From Elusimicrobiota bacterium (lineage in GTDB: Bacteria > RUG730), in assembly GCA_031259185.1 (NCBI GenBank), contig JAIRLV010000059.1, forward strand, positions 1-9,197: a stretch of DNA of 9,197 nucleotides, written 5' to 3'. The position numbers and the translations under genes are program-made. Positions 5,021 through 9,197 of this stretch are shown here, in pieces (the stretch's first letter is position 1; the number at the start of each line of letters is the position of its first letter). The notes under the pieces were generated by a model that saw nothing but the letters and a program-made list of their open reading frames with translations, did not search any database and was not told where the DNA came from.

Positions 5021-7039
5021 GTAGTTGATTTCTTTTAACATTCTAGTTTTAATAGAATCTTTGGTAAATTTTGGGGCTCCAAATTTATAATTTTCTTCTT
5101 CATAATAAATCATCAGCCAGTAAAATTTATTCACTCCATTAAAATTCTCTTTACAATGTTTCCAATAACTTCCAAATATTGGTATGGAAATTTTTTCACC
5201 ATTTATATCTTCGCCATTAAAAAATAACATTTCTTCACCATTTTTTTGCATATAAGTTCTACTTTCAACTGCATATAATGGCACAAATCCAATTTTTGTT
5301 TCTGAATTTTTTAATTTTAACAAAGTTTCTGTAGCTGTTTTTTTAGAAACATATTCTTCTAAATCTTTTGGAAATACTGAATAAAAATAATTTCCTCCAA
5401 TATACTCTTCATCAAATTTTACTAAATCTGATTGATTAGTATTTCTACAAACTAAATTTTTTTCAATATCATTCCATAATGCCTCAAGTATTTCGGCAAC
5501 TTTTTTACTTTTTTTAGCTTCATAAAATTTTTCACAAACATTTTTATATTTTACTCTTTCTTTATTTATTATTTCATCAAATGCACCACTACAAATAAGA
5601 GCCTCAACTACTCTTTTTGTAATTATTCGCTCACCAATGTTTTTTATTATAAAATCAATAACAGAAATATATCCAGATTCTCCACGATTTTTAATTATAA
5701 CTTCTGTAGATTTATCAGACAATCCCTTTATGGAAGCTAAGCCAAACCTAATTGAATTTATATTTTTTTCTGGCGAAAAATTAACTAAAGATTTATTTAT
5801 ATCTGGAGGTAATACTTTAAAATTTTTATCACTTACTACTTTTATTGCATCTTTTAATTCATCTTTTTTTTGAGCTTCGTTAGTAAGTGTTGCGCTATAA
5901 AAATATGGCCTAAAATATCGTGCTAAATACAAATTCATTAAAGCAATATATGAATAGGCATAGGCGTGTGAATTACAACTTAAAATATTATTTACAACAA
6001 CTGTATGATAAGGAGCATTCATTTCAATATCATATGTATTTTCAGGAGTACATCTTGTTATTGAAACTATTTTTGAAAATTCTATTAAGTTTCCTTTATC
6101 ACCTTTTTTATTTCTTCCATTAGTAAATAAAATATCTCCAACCTTTAATCCATTATCAATTGTTTTTTTTTCATATTTATTATTTGTAAAAATTGGCATC
6201 TTATGATTTGATGTTATTTTTAGTTTAAAATTATTTTCTGTAATTATTTCAAAAACTTCTTTTTTTCCACCAAAACGAATGTCAATAATATTATTTAATT
6301 TTAGCCTTTCATCTATTAAAGAAAATGCTTTTCCAAAACCCTTTGGGCCATTGTATCTTGATCTTAAAGGTTTATGATTTGTTTTTTTAGCATATTCTAA
6401 ATTATTTTTTATTAAAAACATTTCTTCAATGGTTAAATTAGAAGCTGAATTATCTCTTGTTATTCTACAACTGCCAGCAAAACATCTGTTAAACGAATAA
6501 TTTGCTAATTGCTCTAAATCTAATTTAAAATTTTCAATATGTCTATCAGTAAATCCTCTTTCTTTTGCGTGTTTTGCAAATTTTTTAACCTTTTCCTTCC
6601 ATTTATCTATATCGCTTTGCTGTTTATTAGCTTTTCCTAATTTTTTAAGTAACCCTCTAATCTCATTTATTTCATCAAAATCAAAACCACCAAATTCGTG
6701 GAATATATTCATTACTTGTTCTTGCCAAATTATTTGTCCGTGCGTAATTTTTAAAAATTCATTAACACTTTTAGGATATTTTGGATTTTCTTTAAAATTA
6801 ATATATCCATCAAGAAACATAGAAGTTCCTGGGCGGGCACAACTATTTATTATAATCATTTCTTCAAAATTAATTGGCTTAACTCTTCCAATCATTTGTT
6901 TAGCTAATTCACCAGTAAATTGAAAAATTCCAAATTGAATTGAATTTAATTCTTTATAAAGCTGAATATCATTTTTGTCTATATTATAAAGATGATTTTT
7001 TAAATCATTTTTGGCAACTTCTTTAATTATCTTAATCAT
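5006..7039 (-). CDS. dnaE: DNA polymerase III alpha (DnaE-type), C-terminal fragment with mini-intein
   Basis: This is the distal half of a replicative C-family polymerase. It is 677 aa as a precursor and 506 aa after removal of an intein at residues 186-356. The fingers region starts with GIFQFTGEL (37-45), corresponding to the 'FQLES' motif. It continues with ARPGT (68-72), IIWQEQVM (103-110) and the basic stretch ending KKLGKANKQ (132-140). The motif NYSFNR/SHAYAYSY is split by the intein. An HhH region (about 430-490) ends in CSGAFDEI, and an OB-like domain with FFNGEDINGEKISIPIFG lies around 585-655. The OB domain after HhH identifies the DnaE rather than the PolC type. The palm and its catalytic Asp residues are absent; the last of them lies in the fragment ending at 8809. 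The ATG overlaps the methyltransferase stop (ATGA). The protein should work only together with the N-terminal fragment. Confidence 0.9.
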   Translation of the reverse strand: MIKIIKEVAKNDLKNHLYNIDKNDIQLYKELNSIQFGIFQFTGELAKQMIGRVKPINFEEMIIINSCARPGTSMFLDGYINFKENPKYPKSVNEFLKITHGQIIWQEQVMNIFHEFGGFDFDEINEIRGLLKKLGKANKQQSDIDKWKEKVKKFAKHAKERGFTDRHIENFKLDLEQLANYSFNRCFAGSCRITRDNSASNLTIEEMFLIKNNLEYAKKTNHKPLRSRYNGPKGFGKAFSLIDERLKLNNIIDIRFGGKKEVFEIITENNFKLKITSNHKMPIFTNNKYEKKTIDNGLKVGDILFTNGRNKKGDKGNLIEFSKIVSITRCTPENTYDIEMNAPYHTVVVNNILSCNSHAYAYSYIALMNLYLARYFRPYFYSATLTNEAQKKDELKDAIKVVSDKNFKVLPPDINKSLVNFSPEKNINSIRFGLASIKGLSDKSTEVIIKNRGESGYISVIDFIIKNIGERIITKRVVEALICSGAFDEIINKERVKYKNVCEKFYEAKKSKKVAEILEALWNDIEKNLVCRNTNQSDLVKFDEEYIGGNYFYSVFPKDLEEYVSKKTATETLLKLKNSETKIGFVPLYAVESRTYMQKNGEEMLFFNGEDINGEKISIPIFGSYWKHCKENFNGVNKFYWLMIYYEEENYKFGAPKFTKDSIKTRMLKEINYLTSS
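5972..6484 (-). mobile_element. Mini-intein in the DnaE fingers region, inserted at FNR/SHAY
   Basis: This 171-residue intein (precursor 186-356) has no homing endonuclease. Block A is CFAGSCRI, block B is ITSNHKM with the TxxH pattern (T276, H279), and block F is YDIEMNAPYHTVVVNN. It ends ILSCN with Ser as the +1 residue. The penultimate residue is Cys rather than the usual His. Only about 45 residues separate block B from block F, too few for LAGLIDADG or HNH domains. The insertion lies in the 'FNKSHS' motif of DnaE, about three residues downstream of the site used by cyanobacterial split DnaE inteins (before the Cys of CFNKSHS). Flanking polymerase sequence fixes the boundaries well. Confidence 0.9.
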
Positions 7040-8808
7040 TTAAATTCTTCTATATTTTTTTGTGATAATTTATAAAATTTTTCTTCTATTTCATATCCAA
7101 TAAATTTTCTATTATTTTTTACTGCCGCTATAGCAGTTGTACCACTGTTCCCACACCAAATACATTTTCCATTTCTTCTAACCAATAAAGTATGATACTC
7201 TGGCAACTCAACACAGTATACATTATCATCATAATCAACCCAAAATTCTTTATTATATTCTCTTGATTTAATTCTTACTTCACTCATATTAGTTTCGTGT
7301 ACTTCATAATTTCTTATCCCTCGCACTAATTTACCTTTAATATATGATGCTCTTCCTTCTCGAAAAGAAATAAAAGCTGATTTTCCTGTTTTAATACTTA
7401 AAATTTGAAAATCATCAGCAAGTTGTTTTGACGATGTGTAATAAGAAACTCGTCCTTTAGAGATGCAGCCATCTCCAATAATTAAATATTTTTTTAATAT
7501 TTCTAAATATTCAGCACTTAAGTTAAGAATCTCGTTTGGTATATATTTATTATAACAAATCCCAAATCTATTAAAGTATAATCCAACTTGAACAGAATTA
7601 ACAACAAACTGATGCTTACTATTATAAATTCTTTCCTTAAAATTTCCAAAGCACTCTAACAAAGCACTTCTTATTATTTCAAAATTTTCTTGTTTTACTT
7701 GTGTAATACAAATTCCACATGGTCTATTATTTCTTCCTTTTAAAACATGACCTTCTGAAAGAAACAGACCAAGCACTTTTAAAAATGATTTCATAGAAAC
7801 AGTTTTTTCTTTTATTTCTTTATGAAATTTACTTTTATATCCATCAAATGTAAAAAACTTTATATCATTTCCAATCCATTTACAACTTTTTCTAATTTTC
7901 AAATCTTTGTTATAAAAATTATTTGCAGATATCATTTTATAATTATTATAATTTCTTTTTTTACAAAACATATTATGATTTGGAGTAACAAGTAAACTTG
8001 TATTTCTTAATTCTAAATATAACATTTTTCCATTATATTTATAATTAAAAATTTTATTTGGTCTCAAATATTTAGTATTAAAATTATTTGGATGCATAGA
8101 TAATATATTTGTTTTTAAATTAATTTCATAAAATTTTTTCCATCCATTATCAGTTAATATTTCTGTATCTTTATCATAACACCCCATAAATGGATCAAGA
8201 ACAACATCATTTTTATAACTATAAAGCTTTATTAATCTTTCTGGAATTTCCAAAGGAAATGCCGCAGGATGTCCTGAACGTTTTGTTGTAATAGTATTTA
8301 TTCTCCAGATAGATTCAGTATAACTTAAAAACTCATCTTTTGTTAAAGTGGATTCTCCTTTTTCATTACGTCCCATTTGATATTTTGAAAAAACTAATAT
8401 AAATTCATTTATATCTCTTAAACAAGGATTACTGGCTTGTAACCATGATCCCCAGCTTGTTTTTTTTCCGGCTGAAGCTCCTTTATCCCATATAATTATT
8501 CCACGATGCAACCATCCTATTTCTTCTGCTATATTAGTAAAATAAGTTGTTAAAGGAACATATGGATTGCGTCCAGTATTAGCTACATTAATACAAATGC
8601 GTCCTCCAACTATAAGTTTCTTATTGCATTCATGAAATATATTTCTAATAAATTTTAAATAATCTTTAAGATCTTGTTTATCATCATATTTATCTCCATA
8701 ATTTTTACCCACATTATAAGGGCATGAAGTTATAATAAGAGATATTGTATCATTTTCTATTTCTTCCATGTTTTCACATGATTTATTATAAATTATATTG
8801 GCCTTCAT
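7036..8808 (-). CDS. Beta-class DNA methyltransferase (N4-cytosine or N6-adenine) with intein in SAM motif I
   Basis: This SAM-dependent amino-methyltransferase is 590 aa as a precursor and 245 aa after removal of an intein at residues 210-554, a normal size for the PF01555-type family. Catalytic motif IV is TSCPYN (27-32) near the N-terminus, where TSPPYN is usual; Cys replaces the first Pro. Motif I lies at the C-terminus as DPFMG (205-209) joined after splicing to SGTTAIAA. It is followed by FIGYEIEEKFY (569-579), the motif II region. The IV-first, I-last order is the beta class. The S-x-P-Y form leans toward N4-cytosine, but N6-adenine is possible, and the target site cannot be read. The gene sits between the two DnaE fragments: its ATG follows the upstream TGA directly and its TGA overlaps the next ATG. 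No restriction enzyme is seen, so it may be a solitary methyltransferase protecting or marking phage DNA. Confidence 0.92.
   Translation of the reverse strand: MKANIIYNKSCENMEEIENDTISLIITSCPYNVGKNYGDKYDDKQDLKDYLKFIRNIFHECNKKLIVGGRICINVANTGRNPYVPLTTYFTNIAEEIGWLHRGIIIWDKGASAGKKTSWGSWLQASNPCLRDINEFILVFSKYQMGRNEKGESTLTKDEFLSYTESIWRINTITTKRSGHPAAFPLEIPERLIKLYSYKNDVVLDPFMGCYDKDTEILTDNGWKKFYEINLKTNILSMHPNNFNTKYLRPNKIFNYKYNGKMLYLELRNTSLLVTPNHNMFCKKRNYNNYKMISANNFYNKDLKIRKSCKWIGNDIKFFTFDGYKSKFHKEIKEKTVSMKSFLKVLGLFLSEGHVLKGRNNRPCGICITQVKQENFEIIRSALLECFGNFKERIYNSKHQFVVNSVQVGLYFNRFGICYNKYIPNEILNLSAEYLEILKKYLIIGDGCISKGRVSYYTSSKQLADDFQILSIKTGKSAFISFREGRASYIKGKLVRGIRNYEVHETNMSEVRIKSREYNKEFWVDYDDNVYCVELPEYHTLLVRRNGKCIWCGNSGTTAIAAVKNNRKFIGYEIEEKFYKLSQKNIEEFK
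7147..8181 (-). mobile_element. LAGLIDADG intein in the methyltransferase, inserted at DPFMG/SGTT
   Basis: This 345-residue intein covers precursor residues 210-554. It starts CYDKDTEILTDNGW (block A), with block B as LLVTPNHNMF (T275, H278). The endonuclease motifs are VLGLFLSEG (345-353, acidic E352) and YLIIGDG (441-447, D446). The end is EYHTLLVRRNGKCIWCGN followed by Ser. The penultimate residue is Gly instead of His. Both endonuclease acidic residues are present, so homing could be active. Splicing restores the glycine-rich SAM-binding loop. Boundaries follow directly from the DPFxGSGTT motif. Confidence 0.93.
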
Positions 8809-9197
8809 TCAACACACTTCTTTTTCAGAAAGATAACTTTCTGGAACTATTTTTATTATTCCATCTTCTTCTATTTTAAATAATTTTTCTTGTATCATTT
8901 CAATAGCTGATTTACTAATATCAAGATTAATTATTGCTAAAACATCAATTTTTTGTATTCCAATTGCTTCATCTAATTCAGCACTTTGCCCACTTTCGGT
9001 AAAAGCAGATACAAGTGTTCCGGTATTTGCAACACGCATCACTGGGATATAATTATAAACTGGGCCAGGGAGTGGGCAAACTCCACCAGCGTGCATTCCA
9101 ATTTGCCTAAACTTTTTTATAATTTTAGGACACATATCTATTGAATCTTTATATTCTAAATACAAATTATACATTTGTTTATTAGATTTTAAATTTT
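8809..9197 (-). CDS. dnaE: DNA polymerase III alpha (DnaE-type), end of N-terminal fragment; 5' end outside window
   Basis: The frame is open through the right edge; an ATG at 9174 is probably internal, because codons before it remain open (NLKSNKQ). The visible 121 residues after that Met match the end of the DnaE palm domain. GMHAGGV (26-32) corresponds to 'HAAGVVI', and IGIQKIDVLAI (71-81) corresponds to 'GLxKFDFLGL', whose Asp (here D77) is the third catalytic metal ligand (D555 in E. coli). The chain continues about 40 residues beyond that Asp and stops at TGA 8809 with SEKEVC. It ends just before the segment that leads into the fingers, which begins in the separate gene at 7039. No intein half is attached to its C-terminus. 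The upstream PHP domain and the other two catalytic Asp residues should lie beyond the window. Confidence 0.88.
   Translation of the reverse strand, partial: NLKSNKQMYNLYLEYKDSIDMCPKIIKKFRQIGMHAGGVCPLPGPVYNYIPVMRVANTGTLVSAFTESGQSAELDEAIGIQKIDVLAIINLDISKSAIEMIQEKLFKIEEDGIIKIVPESYLSEKEVC

Noticed and set aside
5637-6123. Two plus-strand frames of 78 and 67 codons
   Set aside because: Both are antisense to the DnaE C-fragment and its intein, with no independent support.
7036-8811. Split intein or intron joining the two DnaE fragments
   Set aside because: No Cys-led intein N-half follows the first fragment and no intein C-half precedes the second; the intervening DNA is a complete gene with its own start and stop, and I see no group I or II intron signature.

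Overview
The window looks like a piece of the replication and recombination module of an AT-rich double-stranded DNA bacteriophage, or a prophage of one. Every convincing gene lies on the minus strand, packed head to tail with overlaps or gaps of a few bases. The gene set (RecA/UvsX-type recombinase, T4 RNase H-type 5' nuclease, DNA polymerase III alpha of DnaE type, DNA methyltransferase) is typical of large lytic phages. Shine-Dalgarno-like AAGGA/GGAG motifs and two perfect TTGACA-17-TATAAT promoters point to a bacterial host. Four genes end in TGA and the others in TAA, so a host that reads TGA as Trp (mycoplasma-type code) is unlikely. The host itself cannot be named from the sequence.

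Layout in the direction of transcription, from right to left. Positions 9197-8809 hold the end of a DnaE fragment carrying the last palm-domain catalytic Asp. A beta-class DNA methyltransferase (8808-7036) follows without a gap, and then a second DnaE fragment with fingers, HhH and OB domains (7039-5006). The polymerase is therefore split at the palm/fingers boundary and a methyltransferase gene sits in the break, joined by TGA-ATG and ATGA junctions. A perfect promoter overlapping the end of the second DnaE fragment starts a block of small genes: a Cys-rich 75-aa protein (4980-4753), a possible 11-codon ORF, and a 42-aa protein (4724-4596). The 5' nuclease (4595-3705) and a 61-aa protein (3715-3530) come next. 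A second perfect promoter (about 3522-3487) precedes a 58-aa ORF (3470-3294) and uvsX (3281-840). A partial gene with a weak ADP-ribosyltransferase-like signature (793-1) runs off the left edge.

Three inteins interrupt three of the enzymes, each inside a highly conserved motif. One is in the UvsX Walker A loop (387 aa, LAGLIDADG endonuclease). One is in the SAM-binding motif I of the methyltransferase (345 aa, LAGLIDADG endonuclease). The third is in the DnaE fingers region (171-aa mini-intein, no endonuclease). Recombinase and methyltransferase activity, and assembly of the polymerase, should therefore depend on protein splicing, and the polymerase must also assemble from separately translated chains. 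The split polymerase with its embedded methyltransferase, together with the intein cluster, is the most unusual content here.
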